Below are positions 34,106-46,365 of a stretch of 64,000 bases of DNA, piece by piece. Source of the DNA: Akebia trifoliata (Eukaryota > Streptophyta > Magnoliopsida > Ranunculales > Lardizabalaceae). The stretch lies in the NCBI GenBank assembly GCA_017979445.1, contig CM030714.1:12685317-12749316 (forward strand), in the 5' to 3' direction. The stretch's first letter is position 1. The number at the start of each line of letters is the position of its first letter. The notes under the pieces are model-generated. The model was not told the origin of the DNA, made no database searches, and saw nothing but the letters and a program-made list of their open reading frames with translations. The translations under genes were made by a program, and so were the position numbers.

Positions 34106-34806
34106 ATTAGCTGCTGGTTTATCTCCTTGATTTCTTTTAACAATGTTGCATTATTAACCTACAATAGGGAGCACCCATTACAATGAAGGTTGCACCTTTA
34201 TTTATAGACTAACAACTAACAAACTCAAACAAAATACTATCACCCATACAAGATCTCCTTCGTTGAAAATAAGTTCATGTTTATGCACATCAGCAGCTGC
34301 CTTGTATCTGGAGTTATAGACTCCTCAATTTTGGCCCTCACTTGAGCATGAACAATCTTCATAGATGTAGTCATAAACTCTGCCTTGTTGTATATCTTCT
34401 TCGAAATTGGCAAATGAGCCAAATCCGTAACACTAGAAGTGTTAGAGCCAAAAATCACTAAGAAAGGAGAAGTATTGATAGTTCGATTGAGAGAAGAGTT
34501 GCAAGCAAACTCAGCAAAATGAAGAACTCTATCCCAGTCCTTAGGATTTTCACCAATTAGACATCTCAACAAATTTCCAAGGCTCCGGTTGGCCACTTCT
34601 GTTTGGCCATCAGTTTGAGGATGAAAGGAAGTACGAAAAATGTACCTCAGTTCCCAATGATAATAATATGATCTCAAATCAGTGAGAAAATGAGAGATAA
34701 ATCCAAAAGTTTTCTTTTGAAAACTAGGATTGAGAAGAGAATCAAGCAAAAGTTCTAATTTCTGTTTATAAATCTGAAAATTGAATTACAATGAAGGTTA
34801 CACCTC
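34106..34806 (-). mobile_element. Gypsy integrase fragment nested in E2
   Basis: The minus-strand frame 34749-34240 reads FRTSFHPQTDGQTEVANRSL, then LRCLIGENPKDWD, then FAEFACNSSLNRTINTSPF, an integrase core with the catalytic E in GQTEV. A 20-bp repeat (ATTACAATGAAGGTTGCACC and a near copy) lies at both sides (about 34177 and 34785), which may be an LTR edge. E3 lacks it: E2/E3 homology ends where it starts. Confidence 0.8.
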
Positions 34807-35082
34807 TATCAAAACCTCACGAGTTTGGTTTTTCTCAACTTGAGTGGTAATAGCCTTAATGGCTACATTCCTTCTCAGCCTTAATGGTTTATCATCAATA
34901 AAGTTATGATTTTTTTGTTTATTATTGTAAATTAGAAAACAATTTGACATTCTGAACTTCAGCATTATTTAGATCAAACATCATTCAGTGACAGTTTCCA
35001 TTGCCTTACAATGTGATATGGAAATAGTTATTTTCGTTACTTGTTTGCTGGTCAACTAATCTATTTTATTTATAAATGCTTG

Positions 35083-36540
35083 TAGACATTGGGAAATTCA
35101 AATTGGGCTCATCACCAAGGTTGGGAACATCCAGGTTCGTTGTGCTCTGCAACTTAGTGCTTACCATGTGTTGCTCATCTTTAAATAATATGTTATCTGT
35201 TTAACCCTCTCCATGCCTTGTTTACTTGTAGATATTATCTATCCTTGATTTTCATCATTCTTAAATGAGTTTCCAAGTTCCTATCTTTGTAGTAGATGCA
35301 CAACTATTGTGTACCAACAATTATGGTTCTTCTACACATGAAAATATGAATGTTATGTTTATGAATTATATATCACCAAGATTTCTTGTCATTATTTTCG
35401 GACCAAAGATTTCTTGGAGGCACAATTCCAGTTATACTTATTTGACTTTCTTCCTTGGGGACTTACCCCAGGACCTAACTCCCCCACCTGAAAAAAAAGT
35501 TACAGAATTTTTTAAAATAAGTGTGAGGTCACATCTTTCAATAAAAAGGAAACCAATGCTGATGTCAGCTCATCATAAAACCTGCTCATATATTTGTTTG
35601 GGTGAGAATGCAAATATCAACTCACCATTGAAACTTGTTTTGCCTAGTCTGTTGCATGGCTTGATGCATGTGTGCCAGTAATTAATGCTCTTTAGTTAGC
35701 TGTTGGCTCCTGACGAATGAAATATAATCTTTATAGAAGTCTTTTTGGTTAACAACACATAAACCATTGTTTAGGGGGCTGGTCTAGACCTGACGATTTG
35801 TGTTTAGATGCACATATTTGCCATTTTGGTTTGTTTTTCGTGATCTGTGTAGCTGACCCTATATTTGGGACAAGGATTTCTTGTTGGTGATGTTTTCATA
35901 ATCTGTGTAATGACAGAAAAAATTCCCAATAACAATGAGGAAGATTGGGCTGCCAGAGCCAGAGCATGGGCATCAGCTAAAGTTGCCATGGAAAATCAGC
36001 ATCCGCAATCACAATTTACACATATTGGCAGACCCGAAGAGCACAGTCACATTTATCATGATCAGTATCAACATGTTGCTGATCCTCGTTATGCAGATAC
36101 TATGTCAAGCCATCAACAGTTCCCATCTTCAGCAAATCCCCATTTTACACCTGTCAATCATCTGCAGGAGTCCACTTCCTTCAACTCTGGACCTTCACAT
36201 TATGTCAAATTGATATGTTGCTGTTCTGTTGTGGAACCCAAAAATCAGCACACCATCCAATGCCCGAGTAGTGGGTCTGTGATGCCATCATCTAGTACTA
36301 AGCCAATGCCCTTTAGTTTCTTCTTTGAGTTGTTTCTTTCACTTGTCCACTTATGTGATTTGCCTTGCAATCTGGTACATTTGCTCTGAATGCTTATGCT
36401 TGTTGATTACTATGTTGTCTCCTTTCCAATTGTGTGCTCAACTTATTTATCTAATGCTTATTATCCCAAACAGAAGACGCCCAGAAGATTGGCAATTCTG
36501 CCAGAGCTGGTGGAGGCGAAGATGCTGAGGTGAGTCGTGC
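35083..36540 (+). pseudogene. Unrecognised plant gene fragment, about three exons
   Basis: Possible exons lie at about 35083-35130 (NSNWAHHQGWEHPG), 35917 to about 36210 (EEDWAARARAWASAKVAMEN, then HPQSQFTHIGRP and a His/Gln/Tyr-rich tail) and about 36475-36528, ending at GTGAGT. The composition (Trp/Ala helix, then low-complexity HQYP) suggests a conserved but unnamed plant nuclear or RNA-related protein. I cannot name it. It is on the plus strand, as are all E2 cargo exons. Confidence 0.5.
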
Positions 36541-37206
36541 ATTTTTCCATTCAACTCTTAACTTGATTGGACTCTTAATTATTTTCCTGTCCAACCTTTG
36601 TTGCAGTGAATCAGGCCGACCTTGGATCCTCTGCTCTACTACTCATAAACTGGAAGAAAGATGATGATGCATGCTTAAATCTGGTGTTTTGATATATTTA
36701 GTCAGGATTTCTAGTATCCTTCCTTTTACTTCCGTAGTGGTGTTATTATTGTTGTTATCATAATAGGGTCGAAGTATGGATGTGGGTTTGCTTTCCTCAA
36801 GCTCTCTCTCCCTGCTGTTTTACTGCCATTGACAGAATTTAGATGATCGGTCCTCGGTCAAGTTTAGATTAGTTACCTTACTACTGCCATTTGGTTCCTG
36901 CTTTCAACTTTTCTTCTGTTTGTTTTCATTGATAGTAATTATAACTGTGTTCCTTGGTGCCACCGCACCATACTTTACCTCGAAACGATCCAGATGGTAG
37001 GTGAGGAAATGGTCTGTACTCCATGATTCTTGCCTGAATTTTAAAGTAAACTCATAACTTACAGGCATTAATTGCTTATCAGTCCAAAATTGCCATTGAG
37101 CCAATCTCTTGGGATTCACTAACCTATATTATTGTGCATCATTAATTCGATTACTTTATTATAGTTTGAGCATATTTAATGGCTATTTGTTACTTCGATC
37201 GATCAG

Positions 37207-38150
37207 GTGGGCCAACTGGGAGTTCCACCTAAGCTTTGACACTCAAGCAGGTTCAATCATATCTCTAGCATCAATTTATGATTTCGAAAAGGAAAAATTC
37301 CTTCCTGTATTATACAAAGGATACATATCAGAAATGTTTGTACCATACATGGATCCAACTGAGGAATGGTATTACAAGACCTTCTTCAATTCAGGCGAAT
37401 ATGGTTTTGGTCTATGTGCGTTTTCATTGGAACCTTTAACTGATTGCCCGGCCAACACAGTGTTTATGGACGGGTACTATGCCTGGCCGGATGGGCAGCC
37501 AGTTAAGATTTCCAACGTTTTCTGCATATTTGAACGGTATCCCGGAGATGTCATGTGGCGGCACACGGAAACTGGAATACCAGGTGAAGTGGTAAGTGGT
37601 TTTCTTATAGGTATAAGTGGTCTTCCCATGTGGTTTTTAACTTGGATGAAGATATATGAGAATTGTTTGGTTTTGCAGATAAGGGAAGTTAGACCTGATG
37701 TGAGTTTAGTAGTGAGGATGGTTTCAACTGTGGGCAACTATGACTATATTATTGATTGGGAGTTCAAGCCTAGTGGTTCAATCAAAGTTGTGGTATGCTA
37801 CAAATTATTCCTCTTTTTTTTTTGTACTTTTTTTTCGGTGGAACTTTTGGTGCCAATAAAGAGTGTCTCACTATTGTCTCCCTCACAAGTCATAAGCAGG
37901 TCCTAAATTACCATATTACCCTCTTTCAGGTAGGACTAACAGGTATACTAGAAGTAAAGGGCGTACCGTACACCCACACAGACCAGATAAAAGAAGATGT
38001 CTATGGTACACTCTTGGCGGACTACACTATTGGAGTAAACCACGACCATTTCCTCACCTACCATCTTGATCTTGACGTTGACGGTAACGGTAACTCCTTC
38101 GTCAAAGCCAAGTTGGAAACTAAGAAAGTAACGGACAACAGCTCACCAAG
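37207..38150 (+). pseudogene. Copper amine oxidase fragment, three open exons
   Basis: Exons lie at 37207-37591, 37679-37792 and 37930 to about 38150, each with GT/AG borders and no stop. They encode [84 protein letters not shown] (containing the tyrosine that becomes topaquinone) and [16 protein letters not shown] (the HxH copper ligands). The enzyme oxidises primary amines and polyamines, releasing H2O2 and ammonia, in apoplast or peroxisome. A full protein has about 650-750 residues; this is about 240 from the catalytic core. Intact introns and frames point to a recent DNA-level capture. Confidence 0.9.
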
Positions 38151-39039
38151 TTTTCTTCTGTTTGGGTTGCTTATGTTTGTGTGGGTGGCCTTCCTTGTAG
38201 TGCAGATAGTTAAGGTGAGTCATTGGTGAATGGTCCAAGATTTGATGATTGAATCTTGGATCTAATGTTTCTGACCAACATCTCAGGTTTTTATTTTTAA
38301 TAATATTAATTCTGATTAATTGTGCAGACTTACAGTGCTACTTGTTCTACCAAATACTGGATTCTGAACTCATTACAGGTAAAGTCTCCAACCTGAATAA
38401 AATCATGTTTATAATTTTATACCACTCCTGTGTTCAGAGAATCTGAGCACATTAAAGTGAAATTCAATTTTCACTTCTCAAGGGCAGACTGGATTAAGTC
38501 ATTATGTGTTGGAAAAGTATTTGTCTTTATATTCATGCTCCAATTTAAGGAGGTATGGTTAGAGAGCTATATATTGTTCTGTACATACATAATATTGGAA
38601 CGCAACATTGCATATTGTATGTATTTGAAATTGGGTTTAATACTAGTGAAACATCAGCACTTCAAAATATCAAATTTCATAAGTTGCTTACGTGAATAGT
38701 TTATTCCGAAGGTGCCAACTTGGTTAACGTCTGTTGATACCACGATCTGGGTTTTTAAAAAAATATTAATGTTTATCCTCTTATTTTCTTCCTTTTGTGG
38801 TTTATTTATGGCTTTTATTATTTTTTTTTTCTGACTTAATCATTTGCATTTTTTTTTTTTTTTTTTGCTGACAAATCAAAGATCCTGTTGAATTTAGGTA
38901 TTTTTGGTCAGTCCAGATCATTTCATGGTAGAAACCATGATTGTCCGATATACAATACAGACTGAATCTTTCCTTTCTGAGTTTCCCTATATCTGATCTC
39001 AATGAAGATCCTTATGAATATGTATGTTTCCCTTTACAG

Positions 39040-39806
39040 CTGATCTTGGTGGATGGACTCGGATTGTTGTTGAGAAGCCTTTTGGCAAGGATTTGGATTC
39101 TGCGGAGGAACTCAGTACCTAGCTTGGGGAGTTAGTTGATGAAAAACAGCTTTATCGTATTGATCACTATCTTGGAAAGGAATTGGTACAGAACCTGGTA
39201 AGGTGGTTTCAGGGCTTCAATTTTGTTTATCTCACGTATTCCTATTTCATACTTATTTTCATCTCCTACATCCACTTGAATTGGCAGTTGGTGCTTCGTT
39301 TCGCAAATCGCTTCTTTTTGCCCCTTTGGAATCGCGATAACATCGATAACGTCCAGGTGAGGATTTCTTTGAAACTCTCTTGTGTTGGTTTTTATAATTT
39401 ACTCTCTCTCTCTCAATGATCTCTTGGTTGTCTCCACTCAACGTAATCTAGATCGGTGGAAGTAAGTTATCATTAATAAAGGGTATTTTGATTTTTCTAT
39501 TCCTCCCAAGATCACCTAAGAAATTCTTTGCCCCTTTTCTAATATATAGGTTGTTATCTTAGTTGTCATAATCGATAGTGTTGTAACATTGCGCTCTTGG
39601 GCCAACTCCAGCTCACACAATAGAAAAGAAAATCTGTGACGTTTCTCTTCAAATTTGACACAGTATTATGAGAGTATTCTTGTTTTGCTTGAATACTACT
39701 AATCACTTCAAAACAACTCGCTTTAACACTAATTGTGTTTCTTGTAGATTGTGCTCAGGGAGGATTTCGGAACTGAAGGCCGGGGTGGATATTTTGATGA
39801 ATATGG
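39040..39806 (+). pseudogene. Glucose-6-phosphate dehydrogenase fragment, three exons
   Basis: Exons lie at 39040-39197, 39288-39356 and 39748-39806. They read [20 protein letters not shown], then after one TAG codon [15 protein letters not shown], then [20 protein letters not shown], then [29 protein letters not shown] is the substrate-binding and catalytic signature of the first enzyme of the oxidative pentose phosphate pathway; the cytosolic isoform fits best. The in-frame TAG replaces a Gln seen in relatives. The N-terminal NADP fold and C-terminal half are missing. Splice sites remain good. Confidence 0.9.
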
Positions 39807-40286
39807 GTATAAACTCTGACTTCTAACACTTTGTATGTAACAGTTTCAGATATCTTAGTTTGTCTTCTAGAATCAAATCGTCATGCCTTGCCTCATTATT
39901 AAGATTGCAAAGTTTATCCTTTACAATACCATCTTATGTCCCACTAACTTGGTAGATTCATGATTTTTCTTTCTTAGATTCCCAGAGACTTTGATCCTTT
40001 CTTCCAATGGATCAGGGAGGTTTTCGATATTTTGTATAAATATATCTTTGTTTGTTGTATTTTTATTTTTATGTTTTGTGCTTTTATGTTAGAATTTGAG
40101 TTAATAGTGAGTCAAATAAATCATAGGGACACTCCTATTTAAGGCATATGTTTGAATGTTAGTCTACTAATTTGGCATTGAAGGCTTTGTTCTTATACAG
40201 TCTAGTCTTCAGATTCCCCTTTGAATGGTTTTTACTTATCGATGGATGCAATATAGGGAAAATGATTAATGAAATGCTGCATGCAG

Positions 40287-40436
40287 GAGGATGTGCTGGA
40301 AAGGGCGAAAAAGGCTAAGGAAAAAGCGGCACGTGAAGCACAAGGGTTCATTCCCCAATTTACAACGATAACAACACCGACCTCCACCAAAGATGTTGCC
40401 GATCCAGTAATTTCAATATTATTTGGTCTTATTTAG
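40287..40436 (+). CDS. Element-borne terminal exon of E2 (shared with E1)
   Basis: After TGCATGCAG the frame reads EDVLERAKKAKEKAA, then PTSTKDVADPVIS, ending at TAG (40434-40436). It has 50 codons including stop, as in E1. It sits about 400 bp from the right terminus, followed by 3'UTR-like T-rich sequence and the TTTGACGG array. E3 keeps the downstream sequence but has lost this exon, with homology ending within about 20 bp of its stop codon. Confidence 0.5.
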   Translation, partial: EDVLERAKKAKEKAAREAQGFIPQFTTITTPTSTKDVADPVISILFGLI

Positions 40437-40629
40437 TTTAATTATTGTTAGTTATTTGTAGCTTCGACAGAATTTTCGATCTTAACAAAGAGGTTTACAT
40501 GTATATTAATTTTGGGTTATTTAATTTAATTTGGAGCTTGTTTTATGATTTTTCTTTTGTTTTTTCTTTTTCTGATTTTTTTATTTATTATTTCGTTCAT
40601 TGTGATTGGTGAATTAGAGGACCGTGCTA

Positions 40630-40843
40630 TTGTTTGTTAAACCTCCAAATTTGACGGTCATACTCTATGGATTTTTTTTTGTTTTTTTTGAAGTCCATTT
40701 TCCAATAATTTGATAGTCCAGGGCCGTCAAAAAAAAAATTCTACAAGAGAATATTTGACAGGCATATTTGACGGGAGGGTCCGTCAAATTTTGAGAAATT
40801 TGACGGGCTAAGACCGTCAAATATGGGCCTTTTTCACATAGTG
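40630..40843. promoter_or_regulatory. Subterminal TTTGACGG array, E2 right end
   Basis: This is an inverted copy of the array at 385-600. It contains CCGTCAAA, TTTGACGG and the interval TTCTACAAGAGAATATTTGA in the same order. Confidence 0.75.
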
Positions 40844-40846
40844 TGT

Positions 40847-43541
40847 CTCCCTGGCTCTGACATACGCATAGGTCATTTTGTATTGTTCATCTAGGATATC
40901 TTCTAATTCAGTTATTGAATCCAGTTTGGATGAAATTATCCATCCTCCTAAAGAAGCTGGTGGTCAGGCTTATGTTGAGGATCAAGAAGGTTTAACTGTT
41001 GAAATTCTCATCCCATTTTCAATCATGTTTACTAAATGTTCTTTTATATTTCTCAGGTATTACATGCTACAGTAATGAAGCAATTGAAACTTGCGGAGTC
41101 GTTGGAGAGTCTAAGGGGATCTAAATTTTGGGTAAGCTAATTATGAAAAATGCCATTCTCTTCTCAAGGCGTAAATGTCTGCAAATAAGCTCTTCCATTA
41201 TTGATTTAATATTTCTGGTAGCACAGCAGCTAAACGGCTCTCACCCATCTTAAGAGCGATGTTACACAAAACATTTCATAACTTGAAATGTCATTCCATC
41301 ATCAAAGCCTTGTTCCAAAAATTCGCAGTAAATACTGAACAAATCTCGTTGCTCCAACTTTTCTTTTTTTCATTCATTGAAATTAAAATCTATTAATAAA
41401 GAAAAAGATGGAACAATAACAAATACACCTACCAAGTACAAATGGGAACAAAGAAAAAGATGGAACGATGACACTGGGCTACGAACAAAACTACATAGTA
41501 TGATCTCTTTCTGTACAAGCTCCTATCTAGAAATGGAAAATCTTCAAAAGAGCGATCATCAGTAGAGAATAAGTCCCAACAGTTCATCTAAACCCATTAC
41601 TTCAATGTCATTCACTAGACATATGATTATTCATAACAATAATGTACACAGTATTATTAAATACGAGATGTGGTGCTACTTATAGAAGATCCAAAGCTCG
41701 AACCTTTTGATAGAATGAATTCATTACCAAGTAAAGTGCCACTGCCTAGGGCAAACAAAGAAATAATAGGTGGGGAAATGTATGTATTGTTGGTGCTGCT
41801 TTGTATAGCTCTACTTTGATTAGGTGACACATTAAAAAACAATCAAACAAAAGTAAGTAGTATATGTACTATTATTGGTGCTTGTAGTAGTCACTTTGAT
41901 GTGGGGGAGGGTATGGCGAGGGAATAGTGTAACGTGGGGGAGGATGTGAAGGTCAACATAGTTTTCACTCTATTACATTGCCTGTTGCACACCATGGTAG
42001 TTATTTGCAGTTTAGCAATCTTTAGTGATTGCCGTTGTAACAAAGTATACCAATAAAAGGATTGAACTTTAGCTATCAACGTGTTTGGTAGAAACATAAT
42101 GAGCAGACTTTATTTCCCTATTTATCATAGTGTGGGTACTTATTAGTTACAACAATTTTGTAAACCAGGAATTCTTGAATGGATTTTCATTTGACTTGGG
42201 AGAGTAAATCACTTCACACAATTTTCTTCAAGTTTGACTACATCTATTTATTTAAAATATCTTAAATATGAATTGTTGAGGTGGGTTAGATTCCTATTAT
42301 TGTGTCCTAATTATTTTGAATGCAATCTCTAAGATAGAATAGACTTGCAATGAGTATGTGGGGACCGGTGCATCATGAGTTGTAGGTAATCGAGTAGCAC
42401 TTCAAGTATGCATAAACTCACAATGAGGGAATGGGGATATGATCTCACTTGTGAAGGTAATAAATTTATGGTTAGGCTAGCAAATGGAGCCTGAAATGAA
42501 GGATTCTGTTTGGTTGCACTTGCAGGGACAGCACTATTCTATTTGAGTTGCTTGTACCTATATTGAAGGCCATGTCATGAACTAAGAACATAAGGGAAGT
42601 GTAGTGACTCGGGCTGAATCTTCATTAGTGACAAAGCTGACCCTTACCAAGTTTGATATTTAATTGGGACATGTATGAAGTGGGTGGCCCCTTTCTGATA
42701 TTATAGTTGCACTATACTCTCTTACTTAATTACATGGCCTATCTTCTTCGTTTTTGGGTATGTTGCGGGGTGGTATTCTAGAGTTAATAATAACACATTT
42801 TCCAATATTATAGTTGCACTATACTCTGCCTGGGCTTGTTTCTTGCTACATTCATTGAAAAAAGAGGGAAAGCGATATTTAAAGCATCCTTTAAATGTTC
42901 TTAACATGTAGGTTTGGGTCTCCCACAAGTTAGAAGTTAATTTAAGGACTTCTACTTAATGTTGTGCGTGTGCTTCATTAATTATCGGAATTGGAGGAAT
43001 TGAAGTTTCAGTTAGTGAAGATTTGATATTTATGTCATTGTGCACAAGCTGCGCGCTGCAGCTTTAGGGATATATAAGCTTCCACCAATATTCCAAGACA
43101 GATCCATCTCACTAGTTTTGCTGACAGTAAGAAAATCTCTCTCCACTCATTCCAACTTTTTGCTTTCTATGTAACAAGAACTTTCTGCTTGGAATGCATC
43201 TCGACACTCAGCACATTAGTACATTATTTTTCTAATTATACAAAAGAATTATTGGCTAGCATGTTATTGTCAAATTTTCAGCTTAATTTGGGTTAAAAAA
43301 CGGCACAAGGTTCATTTTATGTTTCCATTCTCTTCTTTCTTCTCAAAATCGATATGGGGTGACAGACTATCCTATGTTGCTATCAATCTTGTTCAATGTA
43401 TTGGTCTTCTTATGAGTGAACTAGAATCAGATTTGTGTGCTCTTCTTTACAGGTTTGTCTCGTAGATTACAATGGAAATAGCTTTGCCAAGGAAGGCGGC
43501 ATTATTGGTTTTGATCCTGTATATGAGTCAGTAATTCTGAA
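40847..43541 (+). pseudogene. Unrecognised possible exons between E2 and E3
   Basis: Three splice-bordered open stretches are visible: about 40895-40985 (SVIESSLDEIIHPPKEAGG, then QAYVEDQE), 41057-41130 (VLHATVMKQLKLAESLESL, then GSKFW before GTAAGC) and 43453-43541 (VCLVDYNGNSFAKEGG, then FDPVYESVILK before GTATTG). I do not recognise the family and cannot show that the three belong together. They may be a remnant host gene or cargo of a decayed element. The 2.3 kb between the last two is AT-rich with nothing else seen. Confidence 0.35.
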
Positions 43542-44334
43542 GGTATTGTGTATTTCAGAACGTGTACCGCCTTAATAGATTTATGATATACTAAACTACT
43601 GAAAGTGTTTGTGTACTAACAATTTAGGAATATATTGTTATTAGGGTGCTGTTAATTTGTGCCCAGTACACGTTAAGGTGCATTAAATACACCTCCAAAA
43701 TTTATGTTAGGAGCAGATGGAATTTTGATTTTCTGCTTGTGGATTGGCATATCTAATTAGATTTACACGGATTTTATGACATCTTGCTAACACAAATTAG
43801 AAATGGAATCTAGCCTTCTAAACAACATTTATATTATTGCCATAGCCTTGAGAAACAAACTAAATGAAAAGTAGAACCATTACATTACAATGGATCCATG
43901 ATGGAAGAAAAGGACTGCCAATGGACGATGGAAATTAAATGATATAGATGCAAGTGAGTTTTTTCTTGTTTTGTTTAATTTGATTAATTTTCAGTTGTTT
44001 CATTCATGTCTTCTACTTAAAACTAGTTTCTACTATTAATTTTGGTGAAAAATGATTTTGATTGATATATTTCGATTGATTGAGAAATGATTATTATGCG
44101 AATTTAAGATCTCTGTTGATTATTTTCTTATATGAAGGAATTTCTATCTATACATCTATGTATTCATGCACACAAAAACATCTGAATGGCATGTGAGCAT
44201 CGTACGCAAAGTCTATGACATTAACCATATGATACGGACATGGACACACACATACAAGCACACACACACACACACACACTTTGCTGTTAATGCATACATT
44301 TATATATACTGCATTGTCCTTACTTCTGTAACTT

Positions 44335-44440
44335 TTTATGAGGAAGCACTGGAGCTAGATCAAACAGCTGCTGTGAAATGTATAATCCTGGCTGCTGTAG
44401 GCCCCCAATACTCACACGTTCTTTCCACTTTGTACAAGGT
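44335..44440 (+). pseudogene. COP9 signalosome subunit 4 (CSN4) exon fragment
   Basis: A single exon reads EEALELDQTAAVKCIILAA, then GPQYSHVLSTLYK, and ends at GTACCC. It corresponds to the PCI-proximal helical region of CSN4, a subunit of the cullin deneddylase complex. Several residues differ from the highly conserved sequence, so it is probably non-functional. No other CSN4 exon is seen. It lies 70 bp left of E3, next to a CA microsatellite. Confidence 0.7.
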
Positions 44441-45079
44441 ACCCCACATTTTATTGTTGTTCATATGAGCTCTCCATTCACAATCATTTTATGATTTACT
44501 TCACTCCCATATCACTATGTGAAAAAAGCTCATATTTGACGGTCTTAGCCCGTCAAATTTTGAGAAATTTGACGGACCCTCCTGTCAAATATGCCCGTCA
44601 AATATTCTCTTGTAGAATTTTTTTTTTGGCGGCCCTGGACTATCAAATTATTGGAGAATGGAATTAAAAAAAACAAAAAAAAATCTATAGAGTATAACCG
44701 TCAAATTTAGAGGTTTAACAAACAAGAACACGGTCCTCTAATTCACCAATCACAATGAACGAAATAATATATAAAAAAAAAATCAGAAAAAGAAAAAACA
44801 AAAGAAAAATCATAAACAAGCTCCAAACTAAACTAAATAACCCAAAATTAATATACATGTAAACCTCTTTATTAAGATCGAAAATTCTGTCGAAGCTACA
44901 AATAACTGACAATAAAGCAATATATGATATATATATACAACTATTTATGTCACACTCCTGATTTAATTTAGAACACAAAACACAAACAATTGAAGAAGCA
45001 ATAATAGATTCTAAGAGATACCTAAGAGAAAGCCTAAGAAGTAACTTTATAGACAAACTGTAAGAGAACCAACTCTCCT

Positions 45080-46070
45080 CAATACTATATGTGACCCTGC
45101 AATCTTGTTGTTGATCAAACTGTGAGTGGTTGTTGCTTGCCATTCCCATCATAAGGTTCGGTGGATGCATCGGATTTCCTCTTCGAAACAACGATCCATG
45201 TCGTAACTTCCAACACTAATGCATCCCACCCAATACACACAATACCACAATATAAGTGTTTTCTACATTTTAGCTGGATCCAACATGTCTAGACCTTTAA
45301 ACACGTTGACGATACCAAGAACAAGGATGGAGTATCCAACAATATGGTGATAAAAATTCCAGTAAATCCTGTACTTGTGCTCCTTCTTTGACCTTAGGAA
45401 CAATGCGAAAATCTGCACAACACAAAGAATGATAAACTCGTTATGATTGATTAAGAAAATGTGCTTAAAATAAGAAACAATGAACAAATTAGGAACAATT
45501 ATAATTACCTTCAATGTTGCGAAACAAAAGAGAGTGATCCCAATATTCCGATGAGATTTGTATACCAACCCCTTCGAATTGGCCCCGAGCTGAAGACCAG
45601 TAGCCCATCCGGCAACTCCAATAACATAGGAAGAACTCTAACAAAAGATATGAAGATAAAACCAAGCTGGATCTGCTGACTTGAATGTCCAGAGATACCT
45701 AGCAAATATGGCTCCAATTGGAAACAAAATTCCCCTACTCACTACATTCAGAATTCCATGAATCTGCCAAAAAAAAAAACAATACAAATTAGTTTTTTTT
45801 TTTTTTTTTAAGATCATATAACAAGGGAACCAATAAGTAACAAAAACCACAAATAAACAAAATTAAGCATAAAAAAACAACTTACATTCCTCTTTTTGAG
45901 ATTTGAATTTCCTCCTCTACTTTGGGTACTATTGCTCTGCCCACTCATTAAATCAAGTGTTCCTTTCGAACACCTGCCACACTTGATTCATCGTTGCCCC
46001 CGCCATGTTCTTCGACAACACCACCGTAGCATACAGCCTCATCACACCATCTACATACTCCGCTTCATAA
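45080..46070 (-). pseudogene. Cytochrome b561/DOMON protein fragment
   Basis: Minus-strand pieces run from about 46070. VMRLYATVVLSKNMAG and TMNQVWQV are the end of the DOMON domain. LDLMSGQSNS and GGNSNLKKR form the linker. [19 protein letters not shown] and [11 protein letters not shown] are b561 helices with heme His. [32 protein letters not shown] and [11 protein letters not shown] follow, then the C-terminal EVTTWIVVSKRKS to a stop near 45080. This is a membrane electron carrier fed by ascorbate. Frames shift between pieces, introns are partly kept, and the signal peptide and most of DOMON are missing. Confidence 0.85.
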
Positions 46071-46365
46071 TTTACATCTTACATCTGCTTTTGTGGAAAC
46101 GAACGACTGCATATCTTCTTCCATTTCTTTTAATTGTTGTTCATGCTGCATTATGGAGCTACAACAGTCTTATGCAAGACCTCAAGTTGTTGAGTCAATT
46201 GAGACTGGAATTTCTGAACAAGAGTTCTGTTTCCATCTTCTATTTTATCCTTGCGTTCTACACACCAATCACATTGCAAAAGTTTATAGGCAATCTTCAT
46301 GCCTTGTTTTTTAGTAAGATATACCCAACATTGTGTACTTCAAAACATGGACACAAACCAATTTT

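Larger units (their letters stand above)
32634..40843 (+). mobile_element. CACTA transposon E2 carrying gene fragments
   Basis: The element is 8,210 bp, with left end CACTACGTGAAAATCTCC, right end inverted CACTATGTGAAAAAGG, and target duplication TGT (32631-32633 and 40844-40846). It lies in the opposite orientation to E1. Plus-strand order is a CT-rich tract, a 36-codon first exon, a gypsy integrase scrap, an unknown gene, copper amine oxidase, G6PDH, a terminal exon shared with E1, and the TTTGACGG array. Its left 1.47 kb (to about 34106) is homologous to E3 (49793-51223, inverted). No transposase is seen. Confidence 0.95.
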
